The translations under genes and the position numbers were made by a program. Positions 6,718 to 13,633 of a stretch of DNA of 40,852 nucleotides are shown piece by piece (within the stretch, counting starts at the first letter, position 1; every line of letters starts with the position of its first letter). The notes beneath the pieces were generated by a model. It searched no databases, was not told where the DNA came from, and saw only the letters and a program-made list of their open reading frames with translations. The DNA comes from a virus: positions 1 through 40,852 of the IMG/VR virus record IMGVR_UViG_3300000313_000007; one strand, given 5' to 3'.

Positions 6718-7377
6718 CTACTCTTCGTTATTCTTACCTTCTTGGCTTTGATTGTAAATACAATACAATATATCATCCATTCTTGCTAATTTATCCTTTT
6801 TATCATGTGCTGAGTCTAGTATATTTAATAAGGCCGAAGAGGTTTTAACCATATCTTTGAGAAAAGGAGTATTTATAATAAATCTTATTTTTTGAAGATC
6901 TTGAAAATTTTGAAGTATTACATCGTTAATTTCATCATCAGTTACACCTATATCCTCATCAATTAATTGGAAATAAGGAATTCTCTGGTCTGCTAAAAAA
7001 TAATATAAAGCAAAAACTTTAGCTTTTTCACTATCAAAAGCTTGATCACCTTCAATCAAGGCCCAAACTTTTTCATAAAATATTTTTTGATCCAAGTTAT
7101 CAAGTAAAAGTTTTTTAATAAAACTATTTACAATATCACCATATTTTTCTTTTATTGAGTTTAATTCATTCTCTCCCATATAGTCGCTGATTATTTCTTT
7201 TTCATTAGACTTTATGGTCTCATACTTCTCCAAAAAAAACTGTAATAATTCCGATGAGATATCTGGATTATTATGCAAAATATCATATATATGTTTGCAG
7301 ACTGAAATCGTACTTCCTTTTGCACTATTTAATATATTAATTATTTCATTTTCTTTCTCTTGAATAATTTCATTCAT
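6718..7377 (-). CDS. Unknown protein, third gene of nitrilase operon
   Basis: 219 residues, acidic, Asn/Lys/Ile rich, predicted almost wholly helical with coiled-coil character in the first 110 residues and a FALYYFLADQRIPYFQLID segment near 120-140. No signal peptide, membrane segment or catalytic motif. I do not recognise it. It starts 28 nt after the winged-helix gene and in the same direction, so it is the last gene of the operon. The AT-rich composition matches the two upstream genes and not the phage backbone. Confidence 0.7.
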   Translation of the reverse strand: MNEIIQEKENEIINILNSAKGSTISVCKHIYDILHNNPDISSELLQFFLEKYETIKSNEKEIISDYMGENELNSIKEKYGDIVNSFIKKLLLDNLDQKIFYEKVWALIEGDQAFDSEKAKVFALYYFLADQRIPYFQLIDEDIGVTDDEINDVILQNFQDLQKIRFIINTPFLKDMVKTSSALLNILDSAHDKKDKLARMDDILYCIYNQSQEGKNNEE

Positions 7378-7405
7378 AATAACTCCTAATATTAATAAGC
7401 AATCA

Positions 7406-8209
7406 TCAATTTACAACTGTCTCGTACAATCTTTTAATGTTCGAGGCGTAAAAATGTTTATAATTTTTATGTGCCAAATCAAAATTGCTATTTTTTTTCT
7501 CAACTGGATTTCCCTTTATATATAGAGACTCATCTAATTCAGGAAAATTTGTTTTGAACTGACTAGCAGAAGCTGTTTGCTTTTGAAGATCTTGTGATTT
7601 CATAATTATTCTAGATAATTTAGATTCTCCATCATCTTTATTTACTTTAATGTTCATTATTTCCAAAGATATTTTTCTGCTACCTTCAATAGCTTTTAAT
7701 ATATTATATCCTTCAGCAGTTAAATAATAATATTTTTCACGACCAGAATTATATGCATATATATATGACTGTAATATCGATCTTGACATTATTTGAGATA
7801 AAGAGGACTCTGATTTATTCAGTTTTGTAGCAAGTTCCTTATGCATAATACCTTTATTCTTAGCAATTAATGAAAGCAAATTACTATATTTTTTATATTG
7901 ACTAATAAGAGTCTGGGATTGTTTATATTGTATGTTTAACTGTTTTTTTCGATTAGCTAATTCCATATTTCCTAATAAAAACCCCATTACAAATGACGAG
8001 TAAATATTTTTATTAGTATTAGAATTTGCATACCAATATTGTTTAAGCAAAATAGACAATTCTTCAAACGAATGAGGAGGATCTATCATAGGAGTATTTA
8101 AATAAGTAAAAATCTCTTCTGAAAAAATTCTTAAAGAATCCTCAGAAATAGTATTATCCGCATTTAATTCGGTAAGGATAAAAGTAGAAATCTTAGAAAA
8201 TCTATTCAT
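7406..8209 (-). CDS. Winged-helix DNA-binding protein, second gene of nitrilase operon
   Basis: 267 residues. Residues about 105-175 form a MarR-like winged helix: KKYSNLLSLIAKNKGIMHKE, then ATKLNKSESSLSQIMSRSIL as the recognition helix region, and a wing GREKYYYLTAEGYNIL. The first 100 residues are helical and may sense a signal or mediate dimerisation; the C-terminal 80 are polar and probably flexible. It lies 69 nt after the nitrilase-fold gene. It may regulate the operon or serve as the sensor of a defence module. No partner motif proves either. Confidence 0.75.
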   Translation of the reverse strand: MNRFSKISTFILTELNADNTISEDSLRIFSEEIFTYLNTPMIDPPHSFEELSILLKQYWYANSNTNKNIYSSFVMGFLLGNMELANRKKQLNIQYKQSQTLISQYKKYSNLLSLIAKNKGIMHKELATKLNKSESSLSQIMSRSILQSYIYAYNSGREKYYYLTAEGYNILKAIEGSRKISLEIMNIKVNKDDGESKLSRIIMKSQDLQKQTASASQFKTNFPELDESLYIKGNPVEKKNSNFDLAHKNYKHFYASNIKRLYETVVN

Positions 8210-8278
8210 GTGAATATCCTCGAATAAATAGTTTATAAACAGTTTAGCTTGTCTGTTATCAAGTATATTACCATTTTT

Positions 8279-9820
8279 TTATTTTGGCAATACTATTTGC
8301 TTTGTATCAACTACATTTTGTTCAGAAAATGAATAATTGACTACAAAAATACATCCAAGTGATTGATTACCACATTGCGTACATAAATTACTTCGTTTAA
8401 TAGGTATTTTTTTCTCCTTAGGTTCCCCACCCTTAGTAAAAACAGGACATGTTACATAAGAAATTTCATTTTCCCCTATTTTCCGTGCACTACAATCGTT
8501 ACAAAGTACTGAGCTAGAATGATATAATGATGTTAGATTTTCTGTTCCTCGATTAAATCCTTCAACAGAATTACTATGAGCAGAAACAAATATAAAAGCA
8601 GGGTTAAAGTATTGTGCTATATTATTTGTATAATTACCAATTATGTCTCTACAAACTGATGGGAGAATATATCCGATTCCCGGAATATAAAGTAATGTGC
8701 AATATACATTTTTGTTATTAAGAGGTTCTATACGCCTCTTATCTACAGGATCAATGTATGGAACATATTTACTGTACAAAGTTCTAATTTTCGGTGGTAT
8801 AAAAATATTCATAATATTTTGATTTTTTGTAGTCCATGTCGACCCTGCAAAAATACAAAGTAAATTAGAATCTTCTCTTACTTTTGATATAAAATTTTTA
8901 TTTTCCTTAGAAAATAAAAATTTATACAATTTTGGTGAAAAAGTATACTCTGGAAATATTATAAAATTTACACCTTGGGAACAAGCTTCGGTAATAGCAC
9001 TTTTATATATTTGTTGTATTTTTGATATATCATCAGGATATTCTATATATTCTTTTTCACCAAGGTTAAAAGATTGTATATTAGAAAGTGTACAAATTGC
9101 GATACTCAATTTATTCGATTTATTAATATTTTGTATTGTAGATGGCTTATTATATACAAAAAAAGTTTTGGGAAGTTTTTTTAAATGAGGCAAACCATTT
9201 ATTTCCAATTCACTTTTTTTTACAAATAAAAAAACTTTTAACATTTTAGAATAATCATGCAAAGATAATTCAGGTTTAAAATCGGAATTATTTGGTTTCT
9301 TTGTATTATAGCTAACACGATCTATTATTCGTGCATCTTTATCGCTGCAATTAAAAAAGACAGGTCGATATCGCAAGTACAAACCATAAGCTGTATTATT
9401 ACTACCTAATGGTCCCATATCATGAGGAAACATACTTTCACTAGTATTTTCTAGTCTATGTTTTTCTTCTGTATCGATTCCAATTAATAAACAATAAGCT
9501 ATAATGCTGTCTCTCATATCAAGGCAAATATTATTAGAAAATTTTATTTTCTTCAATTTTTGGCATATCTCTATTACAACACTTTTGTAAGAAAATATAT
9601 CAAATGCACACGATTCAACAATAATACTGCGCAGTTTGTCTGGTAATTCTTTTATCGCCTTTTTATCAGATTCTATTTGCTTAGAATTTTTACAATCAAT
9701 ATAGTTTATATAAAAATCAAACCAATTCTTATTATTTTTAATTAAAAATAAATAACATCTGTAAGCAAGGTCATAAATATCTTTTGTTTTTTTGAAATAA
9801 TCGTAAATACTAACTTTCAT
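8279..9820 (-). CDS. Nitrilase/carbon-nitrogen hydrolase-fold protein, candidate defence effector
   Basis: 513 residues from ATG 9820, preferred over the upstream TTG because GAGG precedes it by six bases. Residues 1-230 are helical and unrecognised. Residues about 235-500 form a nitrilase-superfamily domain with the complete triad: Glu in NFIIFPEYTFSP (291), Lys in LYSKYVPY (351) and Cys in PSVCRDIIGN (390). Two CxxC pairs (440-443 and 480-483) in the C-terminal part suggest a metal-binding insertion. Nitrilase domains are known effectors in some bacterial defence systems (for example fused to class 1 DRT reverse transcriptases), but no reverse-transcriptase YxDD motif is present here. First gene of a three-gene operon. 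A small-molecule amide or nitrile substrate, perhaps a nucleotide cofactor, is speculation. Confidence 0.75.
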   Translation of the reverse strand: MKVSIYDYFKKTKDIYDLAYRCYLFLIKNNKNWFDFYINYIDCKNSKQIESDKKAIKELPDKLRSIIVESCAFDIFSYKSVVIEICQKLKKIKFSNNICLDMRDSIIAYCLLIGIDTEEKHRLENTSESMFPHDMGPLGSNNTAYGLYLRYRPVFFNCSDKDARIIDRVSYNTKKPNNSDFKPELSLHDYSKMLKVFLFVKKSELEINGLPHLKKLPKTFFVYNKPSTIQNINKSNKLSIAICTLSNIQSFNLGEKEYIEYPDDISKIQQIYKSAITEACSQGVNFIIFPEYTFSPKLYKFLFSKENKNFISKVREDSNLLCIFAGSTWTTKNQNIMNIFIPPKIRTLYSKYVPYIDPVDKRRIEPLNNKNVYCTLLYIPGIGYILPSVCRDIIGNYTNNIAQYFNPAFIFVSAHSNSVEGFNRGTENLTSLYHSSSVLCNDCSARKIGENEISYVTCPVFTKGGEPKEKKIPIKRSNLCTQCGNQSLGCIFVVNYSFSEQNVVDTKQIVLPK

Positions 9821-9928
9821 ACAATACCTCAATTATCTATATCATTTATTTTCTTTTTTTAACTTAAAAGGTCTTAAAAAAACAAAATCTATATATCATA
9901 AAATCAGTAAAGAGCATATTAAGTTAAA

Positions 9929-9956
9929 ATTATAACACAAAGTCTCAAAAAATCAA
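9929..9956 (-). promoter_or_regulatory. Promoter of the nitrilase operon
   Basis: On the minus strand TTGATT (9956-9951), 16-nt spacer, TATAAT (9934-9929), about 105 nt before the ATG at 9820. A near-consensus housekeeping promoter, unlike the TGACTATA phage promoters, so expression in the lysogen is expected. Confidence 0.6.
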
Positions 9957-9986
9957 TTATGCATAATAATCTATCTCAAATTTTTT

Positions 9987-10301
9987 TTATTCAGTAAATT
10001 CGGTATGTTTTACCTTCCATTTTTTAATCGAAATTGCAACCCAGAAAGAATATACTCCAACCGTTATAATCATTAAAAGCAGCCACTTTATCCACAACCA
10101 GAAAAGCCCTATTGCTGTTCCGTTAAATTGAAGCCGTTTTCCCTCTATTACGGTATGTTTTGTTTCCCAGTTGTAAACCATACAGAACGCCCAAGGGTAG
10201 CAAATACCCAACGTACAAACCGTAACAAGGATGCCCAGAATTCTCCAGCCGATAAGCTGCAACAGACCACCGTCAAAATAAGACTTTGAATCATCCGACA
10301 T
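9987..10301 (-). CDS. DUF898-like small membrane protein
   Basis: 104 residues with SD AGGAG. It reads as a short DUF898/YjgN-type protein: SYFDGGLLQLIGWRILGIL, then CYPWAFCMVYNWETKHTVIE, GKRLQFNGTA and a final WIKWLLLMIITVGVYSFWVA. Two strongly hydrophobic segments (about 14-38 and 66-90) predict an inner-membrane hairpin. It is preceded on the same strand by the module 1 repressor and could be a lysogenic-conversion or superinfection-exclusion gene; that role is inferred from position only. Confidence 0.75.
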   Translation of the reverse strand: MSDDSKSYFDGGLLQLIGWRILGILVTVCTLGICYPWAFCMVYNWETKHTVIEGKRLQFNGTAIGLFWLWIKWLLLMIITVGVYSFWVAISIKKWKVKHTEFTE

Positions 10302-10440
10302 GATACTCTCCTAATCGATTTTGTATATTTTACATCCAAAACAGCAAATATTCCAGAATAAATTCAACTTTTTTTGCAGCTTCTATTTACGATTAGCCTT
10401 TTCGTCAGTATTTTTTATACAATCTTAAATGTATACTTTC

Positions 10441-10794
10441 CTACCCTGCTGTATTTGCCTTATCTTTGTGTGCGTTCTCTGCGGCTGTTGTTATCATCGG
10501 GCGTATGATTGCCTGCGTCTTAGCGTCAAGTTCGTGCCAATCGTCAAGTAAATGCCTGTCGTCGTCGTTTAGGCCGTCTGGATCTTCACCTGTTAATAGC
10601 CATTCAACGGAAACATTAAAATATTTCGCTATTTTAAATGCAATATCTGCGCTAGGTATACTGCCTCTTTTTGACCATGAAGTAAACGGTTGTAACGAGA
10701 TGCCTATCGCATCGGCAACAGCCTTTCTTTTCAAGTTTTTTTCTTTAAGTAGCTTATCTATTCTTTCAACAATTTCTTTCCCAACAATACTCAT
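10441..10794 (-). CDS. XRE-family CI-like repressor, module 1
   Basis: 117 residues. HTH_3 domain at about 5-68: RKAVADAIGISLQPFTSWSK is the helix-turn-helix, and the VSVEWLLTGEDP end of the domain is typical of phage repressors. The C-terminal 50 residues are short and acidic, with no LexA-type Ser/Lys protease. No SD: the ATG lies exactly 6 nt after GATAAT, so the mRNA is predicted to be leaderless like lambda cI from PRM. It faces the operon beginning at 11009 across three operators. A HExxH peptidase is the first gene of that operon, as in ImmR/ImmA pairs, which suggests inactivation by cleavage. Confidence 0.87.
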   Translation of the reverse strand: MSIVGKEIVERIDKLLKEKNLKRKAVADAIGISLQPFTSWSKRGSIPSADIAFKIAKYFNVSVEWLLTGEDPDGLNDDDRHLLDDWHELDAKTQAIIRPMITTAAENAHKDKANTAG

Positions 10795-10800
10795 GTCTTA

Positions 10801-10806
10801 ATTATC
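10801..10806 (-). promoter_or_regulatory. -10 of leaderless repressor promoter, module 1
   Basis: GATAAT on the minus strand, then six bases (TAAGAC), then the repressor ATG. The -35 region is poor and lies within operator O1, as at lambda PRM, where the bound repressor activates. Module 2 has the same hexamer and spacing. Confidence 0.65.
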
Positions 10807-10815
10807 GTCAAATTA

Positions 10816-10901
10816 ATTCACCAAAAGATGATTATTTTCTTGACAAAACAATCTATTGGTTATATAACAATACATGTAATCACCAATTAATGATTACATG
10901 T
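10816..10901. promoter_or_regulatory. Three-operator array, module 1
   Basis: O3 at 10872-10901 is an 11-bp perfect inverted repeat, ACATGTAATCA/TGATTACATGT, around CCAATTAA. O1 at 10816-10834 matches the O3 core at 15 of 19 positions. O2 at 10846-10864 is a weaker, inverted match (12 of 19). Their centres are 10824.5, 10855.5 and 10886.5: two equal steps of 31 bp, three helical turns. O2 covers the spacer of the rightward promoter and O3 its start point. Confidence 0.7.
10840..10868 (+). promoter_or_regulatory. Early promoter, module 1
   Basis: TTGACA (10840-10845), 17-nt spacer, TATAAC (10863-10868). Start predicted near 10875, inside operator O3. It drives the leader RNA and the gene at 11009. 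Confidence 0.75.
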
Positions 10902-10996
10902 AAAAGGTGGACAACTAAGGCGATCGTGCTTCCTTAATTGCCTACGGCGATTATTAGCCGCTTGTGTAAGCACGAAACACAGGCGGCTTTATTTTT
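10875..10996 (+). ncRNA. Kissing-loop leader with intrinsic terminator, module 1
   Basis: Three hairpins. H1: TAAGG (10916-10920)/CCTTA (10932-10936), loop 10921-10931. Hm: TTGCC-TAC-GGCGA (10938-10950). H2: GCCGCTTGTGT (10957-10967)/ACACAGGCGGC (10977-10987) with one G-U, followed by TTTATTTTT, an intrinsic terminator. CGTGCTT in the H1 loop (10925-10931) is exactly complementary to AAGCACG in the H2 loop (10968-10974). The leader ends just before the SD of the metallopeptidase gene. It therefore looks like an attenuator or antitermination element, or a short RNA ending at about 10996. The module 2 leader has the same plan with unrelated sequence. Confidence 0.7.
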
Positions 10997-11008
10997 GGGG
11001 TATGCAGT

Positions 11009-11806
11009 ATGACGAACGAAGACATTAAAAACAAGCTTCTGCAGCTATATGAATGCAAAACAGATTTTACAGTCATACAAACAGGCAAAAAAAGCAGCAA
11101 AGTAAACGGTTTTTACCGCGTCGTCACGCATGAAATATTTCTTCATAATAAAAACTTCAATTCTGATAACCAGCTCATGTATACAGCTGTACATGAACTT
11201 ACACACCATATTCTTGATACTGAAAAAGGTGTAAAAACGGCACGATGTCATTCAGGTGCTTTCTACTCGACATTTTATAACCTTATCGACAAAGCTGTTG
11301 ACCTTCATTTCTATTCCCGCAACAGAAACACAGAAACGGCAGAACTAATAAAAGAGGCCAATGACATTCAGAAGCAGATTACCGACCTGCAAAAAAAACT
11401 CGGTAAAGTGCTCATAAAGATACAAGCAGTATGTGATAAAAATAGCGACCGTTTCGAAGATGTAATTGAGCATGACTGCCAGATATCAAGACAGCAGGCA
11501 CATAAATTTATGCAGATGTCTGCAATAAACCTTTCTGTATCAGAAGAAATCTTAAACGCACTTTCAATTAAATCATCGACAGACGCAATGACAAAACAGG
11601 CTGCTATACAGGCGACAGCCGAAGGAAAAACCGTACAGCAGATAAAGGCAATTGCACAAGCGGCAAAACCGACAGACAACGGCCTTGAGTCACCGGAAAA
11701 GCTGCTTAAAGAAAAACAGCGGCTTGAAAAAACAATCGATCAATTAAACGACAGGCTTATCCAGGTTGAAGAAACTCTTAGAAGTATGGGGGAAGAATCA
11801 GAATGA
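11009..11806 (+). CDS. ImmA-like HExxH metallopeptidase with DUF3102-like C-terminal half
   Basis: 265 residues; SD GGGG eight bases before the ATG. N-terminal zinc-peptidase domain with VHELTHHILD at 61-70 (HExxH = 62-66). Residues 115-140 and 230-262 are coiled coils. The middle reads VLIKIQAVCDKNSDRFEDVI then DCQISRQQAHKFMQMS, similar to DUF3102 phage proteins. ImmA/IrrE-type peptidases cleave XRE repressors in ICEBs1-like elements. First gene after operator array 1, opposite an XRE repressor, so derepression by cleavage is the natural guess. Fusion of the two halves is unusual. The next gene overlaps its stop as ATGA. Confidence 0.78.
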   Translation: MTNEDIKNKLLQLYECKTDFTVIQTGKKSSKVNGFYRVVTHEIFLHNKNFNSDNQLMYTAVHELTHHILDTEKGVKTARCHSGAFYSTFYNLIDKAVDLHFYSRNRNTETAELIKEANDIQKQITDLQKKLGKVLIKIQAVCDKNSDRFEDVIEHDCQISRQQAHKFMQMSAINLSVSEEILNALSIKSSTDAMTKQAAIQATAEGKTVQQIKAIAQAAKPTDNGLESPEKLLKEKQRLEKTIDQLNDRLIQVEETLRSMGEESE

Positions 11807-11973
11807 CTGAATTCATGACGGCAAAACAAGTATCTGAATGGTTGCATATATCTTTAAAAAAAGTACGGCAGCTTACGTATTATAAAAAGATTCCGGCGCA
11901 TCATCTCGGAGCACGTGTTATATACATACCTGATGAGGTTGAAAAAACAATTAGAACGAATGAAAAACTATAG
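11803..11973 (+). CDS. Excisionase-type helix-turn-helix protein
   Basis: 56 residues, start ATG overlapping the previous stop (ATGA). MTAKQVSEWLHISLKKVRQL is a MerR/excisionase-type HTH (HTH_17), followed by the wing YYKKIPAHHLGARVIYIPDE. Proteins of this size and fold act as Xis or as small regulators. No other Xis candidate is seen in the window, so it is the likely excision directionality factor for the integrase at 3385. Translationally coupled to the metallopeptidase. Confidence 0.75.
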   Translation: MTEFMTAKQVSEWLHISLKKVRQLTYYKKIPAHHLGARVIYIPDEVEKTIRTNEKL

Positions 11974-11977
11974 ACAG

Positions 11978-12523
11978 GATAACGGCGTATGCCACAAGCG
12001 CCGCAATATAGTTAACCTTGCCCGTATGGGCTGGCAATAACGCAGGTAACCGGCATACAGGTTACACAATCACCCTGCCGGTAGACGCTGAAAAGCGGGT
12101 CGCAAGACCGGGGATAAGCAGCCGCAGTGATGCGGAAGGCAGCAAATCAAGACCGGTGAATCAGTAACCTTTTATTAATTTTGGATAAAAGTTCTTGCAG
12201 AGAATATTCTGCGTGGTTCCGTGGGTGAGAAGCAAAGCCACCGCCGGTGCGATAAATACTGATTGAGTGTACATACAGAATCAGGGCGGTATAGCCGTAA
12301 GGCAACCTATATAAGTGCTCGCAGGTTCGCGACCTGCCGGAACCAATCTATCATAGCGCGTAACGAGCGAGATTTTCACGGATTGAGCTATACAACCGTG
12401 ACGCCGGCTCCCGGCGTGATTCAGACTAGCCATTGCCGACAGGGGAGTCAATCGAGGCCGCAGCTGTGCGTAAAACAGCGACCGTGTGCCACTCTGTTTC
12501 GGCGAGGGAACACGGCCTTTTTT
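11978..12523 (+). ncRNA. Large structured non-coding RNA, ~546 nt
   Basis: No convincing ORF fills this interval, but pairings are dense. H1 CGGCG/CGCCG (11983-12003) and H2 GTAACC/GGTTAC (12046-12065) have complementary loops, TATGCC (11988-11993) and GGCATA (12052-12057), with GCCC-GTAT-GGGC between them. GNRA tetraloops: CGCT-GAAA-AGCG (12086), GGTC-GCAA-GACC (12098), CCGCA-GTGA-TGCGG (12122), GCC-GTAA-GGC (12294). Long-range helix TGGTTCCG/CGGAACCA (12214-12221 with 12338-12345). Hairpins GCAGGT/ACCTGC (12321-12337), TCACGG/CCGTGA (12376-12401), ACGCCGG/CCGGCGT (12401-12417) and GCTGT/ACAGC (12463-12479). It ends in a terminator with TTTTTT. AACTAT at 11966-11971 predicts a start near 11978. 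Size and style resemble the phage-borne ROOL and GOLLD RNA classes, but I cannot confirm membership. Confidence 0.75.
12455..12523 (+). terminator. Intrinsic terminator of the large RNA
   Basis: CCGTGT (12482-12487)/ACACGG (12510-12515) with inner GCC/GGC, directly before TTTTTT at 12518-12523. An alternative outer stem AGGCCG (12455-12460)/CGGCCT (12513-12518) competes for the same 3' arm, so two forms are possible. Confidence 0.7.
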
Positions 12524-12559
12524 AAGCAACTTAAAACTGCTTAGCAGGAGGCTACAGGA

Positions 12560-12766
12560 ATGCAAGACATAGGACTTTCACAAATTAAAAAAATAAAGCA
12601 GCGAATCGCAAAAAAAATAGTCGACGCCCTGAAAGATGAAGAAATGCTTATTAACCGTATCAGCTTCAACGACACACGTCGTCTAGTAATTGAATATTCA
12701 ATCAGCGACCAACAAGAAATGAATAAATCTCTTGAAGCCCGTTATGATCACGTAGATGTCCTATAA
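12560..12766 (+). CDS. Small early protein, unknown
   Basis: 68 residues, basic N-terminus (QIKKIKQRIAKKIVDALKDE), then a beta-like RLVIEYSISDQQ. SD AGGAGG twelve bases before the ATG. Hairpin CTGC-TTA-GCAG (12537-12547) abuts the SD and may affect access. Follows the large RNA terminator by 36 nt. No family recognised. Confidence 0.65.
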   Translation: MQDIGLSQIKKIKQRIAKKIVDALKDEEMLINRISFNDTRRLVIEYSISDQQEMNKSLEARYDHVDVL

Positions 12767-12807
12767 AGTCAACATATTGTTAGATTATTTATTTTGGGAG
12801 GTATATT

Positions 12808-13008
12808 TTGAATAAGAAAAGTGTCTTATTAAATCTCGTGTCATTACTTGAAGACAATGGATTTACAGTAAATGCAATCAATGAAGAAACGGCGGCAGAT
12901 TTAACAAGTTTGCATCCTGCGGCGCATCAATACATTAACGATATTACGGCAAAAACCGGAGTAATTAATATCAAGTGTACTCCGGTAAATCTTGATTCTA
13001 ATGTTTAG
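12808..13008 (+). CDS. Small early protein, TTG start, unknown
   Basis: 66 residues beginning with TTG, supported by GGGAGG seven bases upstream. Mixed alpha/beta: VLLNLVSLLEDNGFTVNAIN then a C-terminal TGVINIKCTPVNLD. Its last bases overlap the end of the convergent zinc-ribbon gene by 4 nt. No function assigned. Confidence 0.6.
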   Translation: MNKKSVLLNLVSLLEDNGFTVNAINEETAADLTSLHPAAHQYINDITAKTGVINIKCTPVNLDSNV

Positions 13009-13226
13009 ATTTTCACATGGGCAGAAAGTGCAAATATATCGTTATAGATGCAGTTTAAAAGTTCGCTGTTATCCATTCCGATATATGCGTCACAGGAAGA
13101 ACAAACTATTACATTTTGCGTTTCTGCTGATTTCTCAAAATGAATAGTTTTGCGAGAAAATGTAGCATTTCCGCATTTCGGGCATACAAAACGATCATAA
13201 GTTTTGAATACTTCACCTTTTTCCAT
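13005..13226 (-). CDS. Small zinc-ribbon protein in repressor operon 2
   Basis: 73 residues. CPKCGNATF near 18-26 and CSSCDAYIG near 42-50 make a CxxC-CxxC zinc ribbon. SD GGAGG. It lies 32 nt after the module 2 repressor on the same strand, so it is co-transcribed in the lysogen. Could bind nucleic acid or modulate the repressor; unknown. Confidence 0.72.
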   Translation of the reverse strand: MEKGEVFKTYDRFVCPKCGNATFSRKTIHFEKSAETQNVIVCSSCDAYIGMDNSELLNCIYNDIFALSAHVKI

Positions 13227-13258
13227 ACTAACCTCCGTAAATCAAATATCGGAAGAAA

Positions 13259-13528
13259 CTAAAACTTGTTGAGTGTTTCTAGTATGGCAGATTTAAGTTC
13301 CGGCATTCTGTCAGCCGGTTCCTTGCCGGTAACAAGATATTCGACGGTAACGCCGAGTGCAGAAGCTATGAGAACGGCTTCAAGAGCGTCTGGATAGCGC
13401 CCGGCGCTAATCCGGTTCTTGAATGTACCTAAATTGAGGTCACATTTTTTGCAAAGCCACTCCTGAGTAGTGTTTTTTGCTTTTATTTGAGCATTTACGT
13501 TATTCCAGAATAGTTTTGCATCGTACAT
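13259..13528 (-). CDS. XRE-family repressor, module 2
   Basis: 89 residues, essentially one HTH domain: TQEWLCKKCDLNLGTFKNRI is the helix-turn-helix and VTVEYLVTGKEP closes it, the same closing motif as in the module 1 repressor. No protease or long C-terminal domain. No SD; ATG lies exactly 6 nt after GATAAT, predicting a leaderless message. It faces the replication operon across three AAGTAAY-N6-RTTACTT operators. Likely the main lysogeny repressor of the early operon. Its HTH differs from the module 1 repressor, matching the different operators. Confidence 0.85.
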   Translation of the reverse strand: MYDAKLFWNNVNAQIKAKNTTQEWLCKKCDLNLGTFKNRISAGRYPDALEAVLIASALGVTVEYLVTGKEPADRMPELKSAILETLNKF

Positions 13529-13534
13529 AACCCT

Positions 13535-13540
13535 ATTATC
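13535..13540 (-). promoter_or_regulatory. -10 of leaderless repressor promoter, module 2
   Basis: GATAAT (minus), six bases AGGGTT, then the repressor ATG. The O1 centre lies 23.5 bp from the outer end of this hexamer, the same value as in module 1. Confidence 0.65.
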
Positions 13541-13548
13541 GGTTAAAA

Positions 13549-13633
13549 AAGTAATAAAATAATTACTTTTTTGATTGACAAAGTAACTTTACTGTTACTA
13601 TAATGTGACTTGTAAGTAACGCTATAGTTACTT
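13549..13633. promoter_or_regulatory. Three-operator array, module 2
   Basis: O1 AAGTAAT-AAAATA-ATTACTT (13549-13568), O2 AAGTAAC-TTTACT-GTTACTA (13581-13600), O3 AAGTAAC-GCTATA-GTTACTT (13614-13633, arms extend to 9 bp). Centres 32 and 33 bp apart. O1 overlaps the weak -35 of the repressor promoter, O2 fills the spacer of the early promoter and O3 covers its start. Arrangement is lambda-like. Confidence 0.85.
13575..13604 (+). promoter_or_regulatory. Early promoter, module 2
   Basis: TTGACA (13575-13580), 18-nt spacer, TATAAT (13599-13604): a consensus housekeeping promoter. Start near 13611. Drives the leader and the replication operon. Confidence 0.85.

Noticed and set aside
8279-9820. 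Class 1 DRT reverse transcriptase-nitrilase
   Set aside because: The nitrilase part fits, but the N-terminal half has no YxDD or other reverse-transcriptase motif.
11978-12523. tmRNA, RNase P RNA, cobalamin riboswitch or group I/II intron
   Set aside because: None of their signature boxes (tag ORF with a tRNA-like end, RNase P conserved regions, GCCACTG box, intron domain V) was found.
12263-12565. Overlapping ORFs on both strands inside the large RNA
   Set aside because: Neither has a ribosome site or a recognisable protein; both fall within dense, GC-rich hairpins and ahead of a terminator, as expected for chance frames in a structured RNA.
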